Counted from the first letter of the stretch, positions 46,438-58,737 are shown. The stretch is 64,000 nt of DNA from Populus alba (GCF_005239225.2 NC_133295.1:3286001-3350000); one strand, 5' to 3'. Notes: generated from the sequence alone by a model not told the origin. Translations and numbers: made by a program.

Positions 46438-46655
46438 TCAAATCTATCGTCTTCCATGAAAGGATAAATGAGAATGCCAGATGAAATACTGTGATTCACT
46501 TGCACGTTTCTTTCATTTGATTGAAAGGACAAGCAATCAGGACGAATGGCCATAAATGCAGGGCTGGAGAAGGCAGTGAAAGCACTTTTGAAAGAGGGGA
46601 GTCCCCTTCTTCTGAGAGGAAATGGAAAGGGAAAAGGAATCATGAATGCCGCCAT
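46438..46655 (-). CDS. Coding-like fragment of unknown family
   Basis: The minus-strand frame from an ATG at 46655 reads MAAFMIPFPFPFPLRRRGL, then a Ser/Phe/Ala-rich stretch that could be an organelle transit peptide. It continues to DRFEPLK next to a possible donor (CTCAAG/GTGTAT, about 46430). GC content is clearly higher than in the surroundings. I found no following exon and recognise no family. It may be a gene relic or a chance frame. The + strand ORF across it (46521-46832) is an equally unproven alternative. Confidence 0.25.
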
Positions 46656-46989
46656 GGCTTTATTAGAAACCTAAAGCCAAAATATGTGCTGCAAAGCCAG
46701 GGCTGTGAAGAATGTTTCACCCAAAAATCCCAGCACCCAGAAAAGAATGCCTTAATGAAGCCTGTTCTTTTCTTTTTTCCATTAACAGTTGAAGAAAATT
46801 CAATGGCTATCAGAATCATTCATTCATTGTAGCACAGAAAGCAATCTATTTCTGTACTTTCTTATGCATTTTGAAGTTGCAAAGTCCATAGTTCTCGACA
46901 GCAGCAAGCAAACACCGCGCATGGCTCTTTCCTGGATTTCCTTTTCGTTTTTAGCAAAAACAAAAATTAAATAGCTCATCATTTAATCA

Positions 46990-47740
46990 TGGATGAGTTG
47001 AATATAGCCTGATTAGTCATTTTATTAATCCAAAATAATGTAATAATTCATGGATGAATTTAATAGTACGTAGTTTTTTCCCCTCCAAAACTCTCGTCTT
47101 TCCCTCGAAAATAGTTCTGGGTATTTGGATTTGGGCCTATCTTGCGCATCCTAGGTGAAAGACGCAGGAGGTCTCCTTTGGGGGGAGGAAGGAATTGAGC
47201 CGTCAATGAGCACCACTATGAAAGAAAATTAGAAATATAATTAAATATATCTAACTTCTATTTTTTTTTAAAAAAAATTGAATTAGTTAAAAAAGAAAAA
47301 AGAATAAAAGTAGAATCAATCTAAGCGAAATTCAAAGTTAATTCAAGCTTAAGTAAATTTAATTAAATTAAATTAATTAAGATAATAAAATAAAGATAAA
47401 CACTTTAATTACACCATAATTTTGAATAGAAAAGAGATTTCAAGAAATAACATATTTATTAATCGACCTAGGATTTTTTTTTCTTTTTATTAATTTTTAT
47501 AAATTAGAAGAAAAAAAAACAATTCTTAAATGAGACATTCCAATAAAGATTCATTGTTTTAGAAAACAATAGTGCTGACTTTATCAAAGAATTATTCTCA
47601 AAACTAATTATTTTAATAAAATCTAATCTTTAAACATTGGATTTCATCGACAGGTCCCACAAATTTAATAATAGCTGAAATTTTTAGAAATTGGGGAATA
47701 ATATTTTAGTAAAGTTCACGAATTACAAAGTTAAGGGGAA
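46990..47740. other. Intergenic, no gene recognised
   Basis: Bases 47100-47215 are GC-richer (ggatttgggcctatcttgcg ... ggaggtctcctttgggggga) and look transposon-derived. The rest is AT-rich. Confidence 0.4.
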
Positions 47741-47746
47741 AAAATC

Positions 47747-47879
47747 ACGAATGTTTCATTGAGCATGCACCATAAGACTTCACGAATGTTTCATTGAGCA
47801 TGCACTTGCTTGACTACTGCCATGGTGTGGAGGCCCCAGCTAGCAATTACAAAATTCACGAATGTTTCATTGAACATGC
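47747..47879. repeat. Three copies of a 25 bp direct repeat
   Basis: The word cacgaatgtttcattgagca followed by tgcac occurs at 47747 and 47780, and with one G-to-A change at 47855. The spacers (8 and about 50 bp) are unlike each other. Confidence 0.85.
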
Positions 47880-48532
47880 ACTAGAAAAAAAAAAAAAAAA
47901 ACATGAATTAATGGACAGCTACAGTATCATTACTTACAGCAACATTTTCTAAACACGACTAAGTGAACATAAGCTTGTGAATTTGAATTTGTAAACAGAG
48001 ATAGGAGGAAGAAATAAATGAGAGAGGAAGGTTGTGATGAAGACGAGTGCTGAGCAAAGCCAGCAAGTTGTCCGCTACAATAATATTCGATATATAAAAA
48101 AGATTGAAGCTTAGCTTTCAATGCGCAGGCACGGCATCTGCGTGATCTCCGGTGAAGATGTAATTTAATTTTCTTTATCTATATCAAATTCCAAAATATA
48201 CTTCATATTTTCATAAATATTTCTGATTTCTCCACGTATCTTGAGATTAAGTTCTTGCCGAACTGGCAAGTGGGTTTTTATGTACATTATTCGTTTTCGT
48301 CCAAGGCTTCGAGTTTTGGACGAACTCACGAGAAAGAAAATTTCTTAGATGTCTTGTTTAAGATCTAAGCAGGGAAGGATTTAATTTCGATGCATAAAAA
48401 TTTGTCCGAAAATCTCTTAAATGTCTCTGGCTCTGGTGTTTCTGGAGAGGTCACATAAAATGTGGCAGAGATTGTAGGGAAGGAGTAAATGCAGATTCAG
48501 TATGGGATTGCGCGCGGTTTCATTTAAAGTAA

Positions 48533-48628
48533 AATGTTTCTTCACCATTGATGAGTATTTTTCAACACAGTTGCTCAATGTTTCTTCACCATTGATGAGT
48601 ATTTTTCAACACAGTCAATCAATGTTTC
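48533..48628. repeat. 44 bp tandem repeat, about 2.2 copies
   Basis: Units start at 48533, 48577 and 48621 with aatgtttcttc. The first two share 'accattgatgagtatttttc' and 'aacacag', almost without change. Confidence 0.85.
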
Positions 48629-49009
48629 TTCCAAATGGATACAAAAATTTGCTCTCACCCATCAATTTTCAACATTTACCATACTCAACAACCAAAACTC
48701 TCTCTCTCTAGTTTCTAGATTGAGAGTACAAATGGGATTTTTGTTGGCTGAACCAGAAGCCATGATAATCATGTAACTGTGGAGATTCTTGTTTTTACGC
48801 AGTAATTCTGCAGATGCTTTTTATGGACTGCAGCCTCAAACCCGAGGTTTAGGTTTTCCAATGTCAGAGAGATTCTTTTAGGACGCAGTTATCATGTATG
48901 AACCCAAGGCAGGCCCATACAGTAACCACTATAAATAAATAATTGGGTGTTAGGTTTTTCAAAGTAATAATGTAAATTATATCCTTAAATTTCACATAAG
49001 AGTATAAGT

Positions 49010-49545
49010 TTTTAAGTTGAGATGGTTCTTTAACAACACTTGTCCAAAAAAAAGTTTAGGTTTTTTTTTTGTAAAAAAATATAAAATTTGAAACCAATAT
49101 TTTATATTCTCAAGAAAAATATTATGTTTTTAATATAGGGTAAAAAATATTTTGGTTTAAATACTTCAACTTAAAAGGATAACATGATATTTTTTTAATA
49201 TGAAATTTAAAACTCATTAATATATATACTCTATGTTTCTAAAAAAAAAACTTTGAAACTCATTAGTATATATACTTTATGTTTCTAAGAAAAAAATAAT
49301 GTTTTTTCAATGTGAAATTTGAAACCCATTAATATATATACTCTATATTTACAAGAAAAAAATTATATTTTTTTAATTTAGAATTTTAAATCTATTAGTA
49401 TATATATACATAATTTTTTTTTAAAAAAAATTTAGATTGACTCATAAAATCTGGAACCTAGTTCCTTAGCCGAGCATAAAATCTGGAATCCGATTTCTTA
49501 GTTGAGTCAACCCGAGCCGAGTGTAATTTCTATGTTCCTTTGATA
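49010..49545. repeat. Degenerate tandem repeat followed by a GACTCA/GAGTCAACC block
   Basis: The phrase gaaactcattaatatatata (variants) with ctctatgtttctaa recurs near 49205, 49252, 49317 and 49387. It is followed at 49431-49530 by words such as 'cataaaatctggaacc' and 'gagtcaacccgagccgag' of the GGGTCAACC-type repeat. It is noncoding. Confidence 0.6.
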
Positions 49546-49984
49546 ACATTTCACAATTAAAATATAAAAATTATAGGGAGAAAGTCAGATGTCAGTGCCC
49601 AATAATTAGAGACTAAAACTGTAATTAACGAGTGTCGGTATTGTATGGAAGTTTTTGATAGATTGCACCACTCATAGCGGCTGCAAGAGAGTAAGCTACT
49701 GTATTTAGTTGGTTTAATTTCAAATATAGTACAAATCGAGTATTGAGTCATCGAGTTTATTTTAGTTACATGTTAGGAGCAACCTAATCTACTAGGTTAT
49801 GTTGTTTTCAATAGTTTAACTTATTAAGTGTGATATTTAAAAAAAAAATCATGTGTGCTACTTTGAAAAAAAAAATAGGAAAGAAATTTAAAAAAAAAAA
49901 AAAACATCTAAATCATTTATCTCATATACAAATACATGTATACATATATATTGATCATGTCATGAGAAAACTCCAGATAAGATT

Positions 49985-51130
49985 GGACTTTAGTGTGTTT
50001 GGTTTTGTGGTTGTGGTTTGAAAAAAATATTTTTATAAAAAAAAAAAATACTTTTGGTTGATGTTGATTTGGTATTTATATATGTTTGGTTAAAATTGTG
50101 GTTGAATAAAAAGTAGTTTAATGTGTTTGGTTAAGAATGCTTTTCAAATTGAGGTTATATATATATATATATATATATTGATGATTTTTAATTTAAATAA
50201 TATAGATTTAACTACTGCTATTACGTCATAAAATAAATAATATTTTATATAAAATATTTTTTATTGTTCTATTAAATTATCTATAATTCCATCACGTATG
50301 AAATACATCTGATAAGAACTGCAGTTTTCTTGGTTTATTAAGCGTACAATAACATCAGGTAAAATATCATCAAAAAACAAAATTGAAATTGCGATCAAAA
50401 TTTTGCAAATGCTACATCATCAAGCGATCTCTATCTAATTTAAATAGTGTCATTGAATAATGTTAAATACTAGTTTTTCGAATAAAATACAATTAAAAAT
50501 AGTTTCCGGGAAAATAATTTTTTTTTACTAGATCGGACCCGGTTTCAAAAAAAAAAATGTCAGAAATTTAAGTTTTCTTTGGATCGGACCCGATCTTGGT
50601 TTTGACTTTCCAAACCAAAGTGAGCTATATATATTTTGTTTTGAATATTACATTCTCTTATTATAATTGCTATTTGCTTTTTCCTTATAATTTTTTGTTT
50701 GATTGTTCATGTTGAATTTTTCATTTGTTTTTATTTGAGGAAAATTGTTTCTAAACTTTTGATTTAAGTGAAATGGAGAGGTGAATTAAATCACTCTTCA
50801 CAGCATTGCAAAGGTGAAGCAGCTTCGGGTTGCTTTTAGTGACATTGTGTTTTAAACGCAAATAATAGTAGGGCCCATGAATAGTAAATAATGTTTTATT
50901 CAATACCAAACAATTGTTTACCGTGGTTTGCTTCAAAAGCAGTATCAACAACAGAAACAAATAGGTTCGTAAAAAACTGCTTTTTAAAAACCGCGATTCA
51001 AACTCGATGTTTTAGTGGATTCAACATTAAAAAACACAATTTCATATTTTACCAGAGACCTTATTGCGTTTTTTGTATTGCAAACGCAAAAGGTACAAGT
51101 AAACAAATGCAGCCAATGTGTGTCAAAATT
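49985..51130. repeat. MITE-like elements, probably nested, with an (AT)n microsatellite
   Basis: The left part has repeated 'gtgtttggtt'/'ttgtggttgtggtttg' starts (49995, 50085, 50120) and an (AT)n tract at 50156-50178. The right part (50840-51125) has 'gtagggcccatgaatagtaa', 'caataccaaacaattgttta' and 'gtattgcaaacgcaaaag', which look like opposing ends of related elements. Bases 50510-50620 carry 'ggatcggacccgatcttggt'-type words. Boundaries between nested copies are unclear. Confidence 0.45.
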
Positions 51131-51365
51131 CCAATATAAATAATATATATTATTATTTAAATACCAAAAAAAAAACATGATCTGATCTATAAAATTATCT
51201 GATAATCATTTTATATCAACCTTTTCTTTTCATCAAACATACAGCAAACAGATATGGATAAGCTACTGAGCATTTTTGTACATTACATAATAAAAGAACA
51301 TAATTTATTTATTTATAATCATTTAGAGCCCTACTAAGTCGTGAATGGGAGTGTGGGACAAAATT

Positions 51366-51897
51366 TTAAAACAAAGTTGCTGAAATCATTAAGCTGAGAC
51401 CTAGCACTGCTTCATTTACTTTCCAATCTGGAGCATCATTTACTGGCACCACGAAATGTATGAGCAAAACATTACTCGATCCTACACTGTCTTTGTTACC
51501 ATCTGCGGGAAGAGCTCTCACCTTGATTCTCTGATCATCATCTCTTGATGAATAACACCCCCCAAGTCCGTCGTGTTGCATGGTGGTAAGTGTCACAGTC
51601 CTCAGAGATTGTGCCACCGGACGAATGTCGGGTGGCCGGAATTGGGACCAACTTCATTGTATATTAAGATTTCTATGTCCCATTTTTTTAATGCCATGTC
51701 CCCATCCTGGCTAAGAACCATTGAAGGCTTAACTCTCGTGTAGCTCCCTCTACCACCTTCCCAATTAAACTCAGATGTCATTATTATGGAGGAGGAAATC
51801 TTATAGTATCTATCTTGAAAGCTAATGTAGTAAATGAAAGCAATGCTGTGTCCCCGTTTATTACATGATAGCGTTAAAATCAAGGGCCCTACAAGAA
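51366..51897 (-). pseudogene. Coding-like relic of unknown family with one frameshift
   Basis: After a good acceptor (caatttcttgtag, about 51898-51910) the minus strand is open for nearly 100 codons. It includes FQDRYYKISSSIIMTSEFNW, SYTRVKPSMVLSQDGDMALK and HPTFVRWHNL, then meets a stop near 51603. A second frame overlaps it (51617-51366) and reads RTVTLTTMQHDGLGGCYSSR ... VRALPADGNKDSVGSSNVLL ... DWKVNEAVLGLSLMISATLF before its own stop. GC content (about 43%) and two long adjoining frames argue for real coding ancestry and a single frameshift near 51605. I do not recognise the protein. Upstream exons were not found. Confidence 0.4.
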
Positions 51898-51959
51898 ATT
51901 GCAACTTGAGAAAAAGAGTTAAATTTACCACTACTACTACACAAGGAAATAAAAGAAAA

Positions 51960-52600
51960 GGGAATTAAACAAAATGTCAAGGCTATGTTTTTGCTACTCT
52001 AGGTGTGGTGCTATGTCAACCATAGGATCATCAATTGGGTACTTATATTGAAGAAGAAAAAAGGGCCAAGGCATTTATTAATTAATTCAAAAAAGACAAA
52101 ACATAGATGTTTGGATTTTGAAATTGAACACTCTTATTATACTGAAGTCACATTTGAGAATTTACAAGGCCGTGATTTGCCAAAATTTAAATGCAATCAA
52201 TTAGGTATTGATTTTAGGATTTAAGTCCATAAATAGGGAAGTAATTAAAATTCTCAAAAATCAAATACTTCTTCCTCTTTTTCTTATTTTATTTTTCTTT
52301 TTTCTAAAATTGAGTTCGTAAACAGGCCAATCTCACATTCAATGAGGAACTTTGTAGCTTCACACCAATGCATATACGATCCATACTATAATTATATTGA
52401 AGTTAAAATTTAAAATATCTCTATAAATAGAACCAATCAAGCATAGATACTTCACTAAAATATAATATTTAGATTGAATGAATCCTGTGCTTGCTGTTTC
52501 AACCAACTTCTTGGAAACAAAAAACAAAATACTTCATAATTTGGCATGGGGACTTAAATTATGCACTCATCTCCGATCGATTAATTTCAAGGCCTCGGTC
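51960..52600. other. Unassigned sequence with a short + strand ORF
   Basis: A 73-codon + frame (52003-52224) contains GPRHLLINSKKTKHRCLDFE and NLQGRDLPKFKCNQLGID. It might be a decayed coding fragment, but there is no supporting splice structure. Confidence 0.25.
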
Positions 52601-52612
52601 TTCATAATATGT

Positions 52613-52639
52613 TACCCCCCCCCCCACACACACACACAA
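52613..52639. repeat. (C)n(AC)n microsatellite
   Basis: A run of about 12 C is followed by (AC) repeats, and a long A run follows at 52676-52696. Confidence 0.8.
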
Positions 52640-52839
52640 CCATCGATAGAAAGTATGCTAACAACTCCGTAGATTTAAAAAAAAAAAAAAAAAAAAGGTT
52701 AGATAAATGGCTGAAGCGAGGGTTGGGTGATGAATTAGATGAATCCCTTATTGGATTGAATTGTATTTTACTCGTTATCAATTTGATGCTAGTCAAATCG
52801 AATAAAAAATTGAACCGGATTAAATGACATTATATACTA

Positions 52840-55025
52840 AATGGATAAGATAAAAGTGTCATACCTGAGCACCATAACTTATATATCTATATAATAGAAG
52901 CACAACGGGTATTCCTTTAAAAATAGAGAAGGAAAAAAAAGACAGGGAGAGAGTGGTGGATGCAATAAAAAAAAAAAAAAGTTAAATGAACAAGTACAAT
53001 CCTATAAAATAATTTTTATTTATTTATTTTTTAGGCAATTTGGAACATATACTCTCTCTTTTTTAATTCATTTTGTTCTAAAAGTAATTATGTATGGTTT
53101 GAGATTAAGAGGATTAATTGTTAACCCCGACACTACCTTTTTATCCTATATAGGAAACTTTAGTAGTGGAGGAGAAAACTTAAACCTATTGAAAGTGGGG
53201 GTTGAGTAATAAAAATGTTATGAGGGGAAATTGTTTTTGAACTTGTGAATATTTTTTTTTTCATACCAGTGATGGATCCCACATGTATATATTATTATAA
53301 ATTATCTTTCATTATATTTAATTCAAATTTTGATTTTAAATTTTGATAGATTTCTTTAAGTAGTGGTTAGTATGCTAGATACTATTATAATACTATTATT
53401 CATTTTGATAGATTTCTTTAATTAAATGAGACTGAAATAAATTATACAAAACTGAACAAATAATTATTTTATATTATGTTTGGTGTGCTTTAGACTAGAC
53501 TAAATAATTTAATTTATTTTGTATTTGATACATATTGGACGATATCTAAGCTATCGATACTCAGGAACCACTCCTATTAATACACCAAAATTAATCCTTT
53601 AAAAACTCTTTATGCTTCCTTTTTCCCTCTTATGCTATCAACTCACATACAATGCAACCAATTCAAGCATTCATGTCCAAATAACATGCAATCTTTAAAT
53701 TTGACAAAATGAGAAATTTTCAAAAAAAAAAAAATCATATTTCTTTCTCACTCATTTCGAGCTTAAACGAAAGCACCTATAAACTTTTGTACCAGAGGCT
53801 AATTCTAATCAAAATTCCATCAAATCAAAATTCAAAAATGGGAATTCAAACCCTCAAGCTATTACAACAACAATAATCTTCTCTAATAATCAACAAATTA
53901 AGCTTGCTCACAATTCATAAAGTCTCAAACTTTTCAATTTGGATATTAGCTTATCCAAATTAAACCCATCAAAGAAAAAAAAAAGGCTTATGCACATATT
54001 CATCAATCCCACAAAAAAAAAAAAACATAAAAAAGAGAGGAAATAAATGTGTTTTTGGAGAATTAGTTGCCAAAATTAAAAGGTGGGATCTTTGCTATAG
54101 AGAGAAGAAACTAGAGATCAACAATCTTGAAAATAATAAGGGCTAGGAAAGTCGGAAAAAAAAAAGAGATAAGGATGAATAAGTAATCCATAAAAAAAAA
54201 AAAAAATTGGTTGAGCCATGATCTTTTGAAATAGAAATTTGTATCCCTGATGGAAAACAACATGTTTTCCCAAGGAAGGAAAAAAAAATAAAAAGAGAGG
54301 CTCTCACTCGGATCAGGTGAGAAAACTTAACTTTTTTTACAGGGCCTAACCCAATTAGCCCTTTTAAATCCACCCCTGCTGCTACCCTAAATGACGACAC
54401 ATGTATAGATGAAAAGGTGAATCATTAACTTAGAAATTAGAACTTAGTGTTGGCCAATAGATCAAAAAATACAAGTGAAAATGCATAACCTAACAAATAG
54501 ATATCCCTTAAAACATTACTTGGCAGTTTAAGTTTTTGAATTAAATTAATTTTTTGATAGGTTATTGCAACCTAAATTCAACTGATTTTTTTTATTATAT
54601 TGAAAGTATTCGAATTGTGGATGCTATAACATGAAGATGAACAACAGGCAAAATAACTTCAAGTTAATAAAAATCACTTAGGAAATTTGCATGTAGATTT
54701 TCTTTATGTCAAAATGGATTGTAATGCAATTTAAAAAAAAAAAAAAGGATAGGAACTTTACATGTTGTACTTCACATGTTAGGAGGGGCTAAACAACTTC
54801 AGATGAAATGACTTTTCCCTTGTGGGGAGTTATTGCACGAACTTTTGCCAATTCAACAATTCGTAATTTCGTATATGCTTATCTCATTTGACCTTTTTTT
54901 GTAAACAAGCCTTGCTCTTTTCCGAGGAAGTCCGGTGGGAATCATTGGTCCACCTTTACTTTTGGTAAGTAATCAAGGCTGGAAAGAAGGAAAGAAATAC
55001 GTATCTTTTCCTATGCAAGTATGCA
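52840..55025. other. AT-rich intergenic region, no gene recognised
   Basis: Only short, featureless ORFs (for example 54143-54400 minus, Phe/Ser-rich). Several poly-A runs. Nothing supportable. Confidence 0.5.
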
Positions 55026-55029
55026 ACTA

Positions 55030-55210
55030 CATGCTTCATATTTTTTTTTTAAATTATTTTTTATATTTTAAATTAATATTTTTATAATTTTAAATTATTT
55101 TGATTTGCCGATGTAAAAAAAAATAACAAGTAAAAAAATATATTATTTTGATGTATCTTTCAAGCAAAAAAAACACTTTAAAAAACAACCGTTGACACAA
55201 TATCAAACAC
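55030..55210. repeat. MITE-like dispersed element copy
   Basis: The reverse-oriented core 'attattttgatttgccgatg' is near 55093. It has the downstream blocks 'ttgatgtatctttcaagca' and 'aaaaaacaaccgttgacaca', and a right end near 'atatcaaacactatctaaa'. Confidence 0.45.
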
Positions 55211-55308
55211 TATCTAAAACTATATCCATAAATCACATGTTATCCTACCTGGAAAAAGTGGGTATTTTAAAATCGTAACACATTATGATAAAAGTTTTGG
55301 GAAAATAA

Positions 55309-55450
55309 TACATATTAGAAAAGTATTAGAAAAATAATATAGTTTAAACACAATTGCTGCTTAGAATAGCAGTTAAACACAACTAATATCGGGAATAATA
55401 ATTGTTTCAAAAATTATGTCTTTCTCGATTTAATTAATATGTATAAAAAG
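55309..55450. repeat. Repeat fragment shared with SPCH intron 2
   Basis: It resembles 40866-40985 (see that entry). It lies immediately left of the copia remains and could be part of a degenerate 5' LTR, but it does not resemble the 3' LTR at 58348. Confidence 0.4.
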
Positions 55451-55479
55451 TTATCAATTTATGATTTTGATTAAACTGA

Positions 55480-58347
55480 AAGATGAAAGTCATCAATTTA
55501 TTAGTGATGTCTATTATATACTAAGAATGAAAAGTAAAATATTGAGCTCATGACAATTGTTGGAGAAGGGATACGAGATTATGATGAAATATCATACTTT
55601 GACATTACTTGATATTAAAGAAGTTATGATTGCATCCATGACAAAGAATTGAATATTCATGCTAAACATAGAGATGGATGTGCCTAAATACCTAATTACA
55701 TATGTGAAAGATGAGACTTGGCTTTGGCACATGAAACTTGGGTATGTGAACTTTGATAGCTTAAAGATAATGGCATAAAAGAAGATGTTGAAGGGTCTAT
55801 CATCCATTAAATATCCAAATCAGTTGTATGAATGATATTTAGTGGGTAAGCAATTTTGTAAAAGCTTGCTAAAGGAGTCTACATCAAGAGTAAGTCAACC
55901 CCTACAAGAAATACATGTCGATGTTTGTGGTCCTATCAAACCATGTTTGTTTGGTAGAAATCTTTTTTTTTTTTACTTTTTATTAATGATTATAGTAGAA
56001 AAACATGGGTATACTTCTTAAAAGAAAAGTTTAATGTGTTTAGTTGTTTTAAGAAATTTAAGGCATTAATTGAAAAAGAAAGTGGTTATTCTATAAAATC
56101 ACTTAGGATAGATAAATGATGAGTTTTTTTTAATAATTTTAATGAGTTTTGTGAAGATCATGGTATAAAGAGACTCCTAATGGTGTCTAGATTCCCATAA
56201 CAAAATGGCATGATGGAGAGAAAGAATAGATGCATCCTCAACATGGCAAGAAAGATGCTTAAAACCAAGAAGATGCCTAAAAAGTTTTGAACCGAAGCTA
56301 TAAATTGTGCTATCTACTTATAAAATATTTTTCCTATGAAAGGCTTGAATGGCATGACTTCATAAGAAGTATAGAGTGGAAGAAAGCTAAGTGTTTCTCA
56401 CTTGAAAGTTTTTAGGAGCATTGACTATGTGTATGTAGATGATCAAGTAAAGACTAAGTCGAATGACAAGAGCAAAAAGATAATCTTTGTGGGTTATGAA
56501 TAAAAGTCTAAGAGATACAAGCTTTACAACCCTAATGAAGGAAAGATAATGATTAATATAGATGTTAAGTTCAATAAAAAAAAAAAAGGAGTACGAGATT
56601 GGAAGGTAGATGATATTGAGAAATATGACTTTCTACCGATTCTTGATGCAGAGGAGGAAAGATATTAAGATCATCAAGAACCTATAATTACACCTCTATA
56701 AACATCAATAAGCTTAACTTCTTCTTCTTCTTCTTTTTTCTAGTCAAAGCTCAAGTAGTGGCACTCCACCAAATCCATCAAGAAAGATGAGGAGCCTTGA
56801 TAACTTATATGAGGTAACAAATTCTATTGATAATGATGTAACATTATAGTGTCACCTTACAACATACCTATAGTGTTTGAAGAAACAATAAAAGATGCAA
56901 AATGAAGAATTACTATGAATAAGAAGATTGCATCAATTGAGAAAAATGATACATGGAAATTGGTTTATAGACCAAAAGGAAAGAATCCAATAGATGTAAA
57001 AGAGATCTTTAAAGAAAAGAAGAATGTCAAAGAAAGAGTATTTGATGAAGTATTTGCTCTAGTTACTATATTGGAAACCATTCGATTAATCATTACAACT
57101 ACTGCCCAATATACGAGAATCTATCAAATTGATGTCAAATCATCTTTTCTTAATGGTTTTCTTAAAAAAGAAGGTTTATATTGAGCAACGTATAGGATAA
57201 AGTGAAGGGACTTAAAGACAAGGTATTAAGTTGAACAAAGCCTTATATAAATTGACGTAAGCCCCAAGGGCTTGGTATAGATGTATTGATGGATATTCCT
57301 TAAAGAATGGATTTTTTAAATGCGCCTATAAATATGTTATCTATATAAAGATCAAAGAGAGTGGTGATACTCTTATTGTATGTATATATGTATATGGATG
57401 GCTTGATCTTTACAGAAAATAATTCAAAAATGGTTAGAGACTTTAAGCAAGCAATGATCAAGGAGTTTGAGATAATGAGCATTGGTCTCATATCCTGCTA
57501 CTTAGGGATTGAAATCAAACAATGAAAAGATGGAATCTTTGTAAATCAAGAGAAATTTACAAAGAAGGTTGTTAAGAAGTTCAAGATAAAGGATTATGCA
57601 AGAGTAAATATTGTAGTTGAGTATGGAGTAAAACTATCAAAGAATGATGAAAGAGAGAAGATAAACTTTACAACATTCAAAAGCTTAGTTGGGAGTTTAA
57701 GATATTTGACATGCACTCGTCTGAATATATTTTTTAGTAAGACTTGAAAGTATATTTATAGAGACACCAATCGTGATACATTTCAAATTATTGAAGCGAA
57801 TTCTTCAATATATCAAAAGTACTATTGATTTTGGCTTATTCTATGGTTATTCTAATAGCTTTAAACTTGTGGATTATAGTGATAGTAATTGAGTTGGGGA
57901 TATGGATGATAGAAAGAGTACTATGAGTTTTATTTTCTATATGGAAGACATAACATTTACATGGAGTTCAAAGAAGCAATCTATAGTCACTTTGTCAACA
58001 TGTGAAGCTAAATATATAGCTACTACATCATGTGTTTATCATTCCATATGGCTATGAAGATTGTTGAAGGAATTGTGAATGTCACAAGAAAAACCTATTG
58101 AAATTTATATGGACAACTTATCAGTTATTACATTAACAAAGAATTCAGTATTTCATGATAGAAGTAAGCATGTTGACACAAGATTTCATTACCTATAAGA
58201 TTGCATTAGAAACAAAGAAGTTGAAGTCAAGTATGTGAAGACACAAGACCACGTCGCGAATATCATCATAAAACCACTAAAAATTTATGTTTTTATCAAG
58301 ATAAGAAATACATTCGGAGTTATGAAGAAATCATGTTTAAGGGGAGG
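55480..58347 (+). mobile_element. Decayed Ty1/copia (TNT1-94/Tork-like) retrotransposon, internal region
   Basis: Pieces of the copia polyprotein appear in the expected order, in broken frames: a gag/pre-integrase stretch (HQFISDVYYILRMKSKILS at about 55494; ETWLWHMKLGYVNFDSLK at about 55710), integrase core remnants (IHVDVCGPIKPCLFG at about 55910; KTWVYFLKEK at about 55998), the post-integrase region (KRYKLYNPNEGKIMI at about 56510), reverse transcriptase (NKKIASIEKNDTWKLV at 56918; IYQIDVKSSFLNGFLKKE at 57120; FKQAMIKEFEI at 57440) and RNase H (DDRKSTMSFIFY at 57904; STCEAKYIA at 57998; SKHVDTRFHYL at 58165). Stops and frameshifts are frequent. The catalytic YVDD box appears as YMDG with disturbed spacing, and part of the RT between the lysine-rich and FDEVFALV blocks is missing. 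The gag region and 5' LTR are not found. It cannot move on its own. Confidence 0.85.
56915..57184 (+). pseudogene. Longest open remnant of the copia reverse transcriptase
   Basis: An 89-codon frame holding the N-terminal RT motifs (IEKNDTWKLVYRPKGKNPID and YQIDVKSSFLNGFLKKEGLY). Between them the region that normally carries the KARLVAKG-type motif is deleted and replaced by lysine-rich sequence. The frame then stops. Confidence 0.8.
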
Positions 58348-58724
58348 TGTTAAAAGTAAACTGATTTCTGGAAATTAATTGAACTGATCGATCGATTGGG
58401 AACGTGCCGACTGGTTGAGACTGAGTAACCATTTGGATAAATAAATGGTCGATCGGTTCAGTCAGCAAATACAATTCTTGTTTAGATTAGAATTTCCTTG
58501 TATTAGTTTAACTTCTTGATTATTTAGAACTTTAAACCTATATATATAAAAAAGAGCTTGTAATTTACCATTATTCGGTAGTAAAAGGAAAAGAGAATAG
58601 CTAAGGAAGCTTAAAGATAAACATTTAATAAAAATATACCTTCTTTCTAATTTTTTTCTTTCTCTTGAGTTTTTTAATGTTGCATTATTATTTTAAATTT
58701 TATACCATACCTATCTTTATTCCA
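58348..58724 (+). repeat. 3' LTR of the copia element
   Basis: It is preceded by the polypurine tract aaggggagg (58339-58347), opens with TGTTAAAAG and closes with a plausible ...CCA near 58724. It contains a TATA-like tatatatataaaa (about 58540) and T-rich 3' sequence. The right boundary is approximate and no matching 5' LTR was found, so age and target-site duplication cannot be judged. Confidence 0.6.
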
Positions 58725-58737
58725 ATAAAAAGGAGCA

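Noticed and set aside
51411..51425. PVNDAP in the unknown minus-strand frame, recalling a cadherin-type motif
   Set aside because: A six-residue resemblance alone; no repeat structure or calcium-binding pattern accompanies it.
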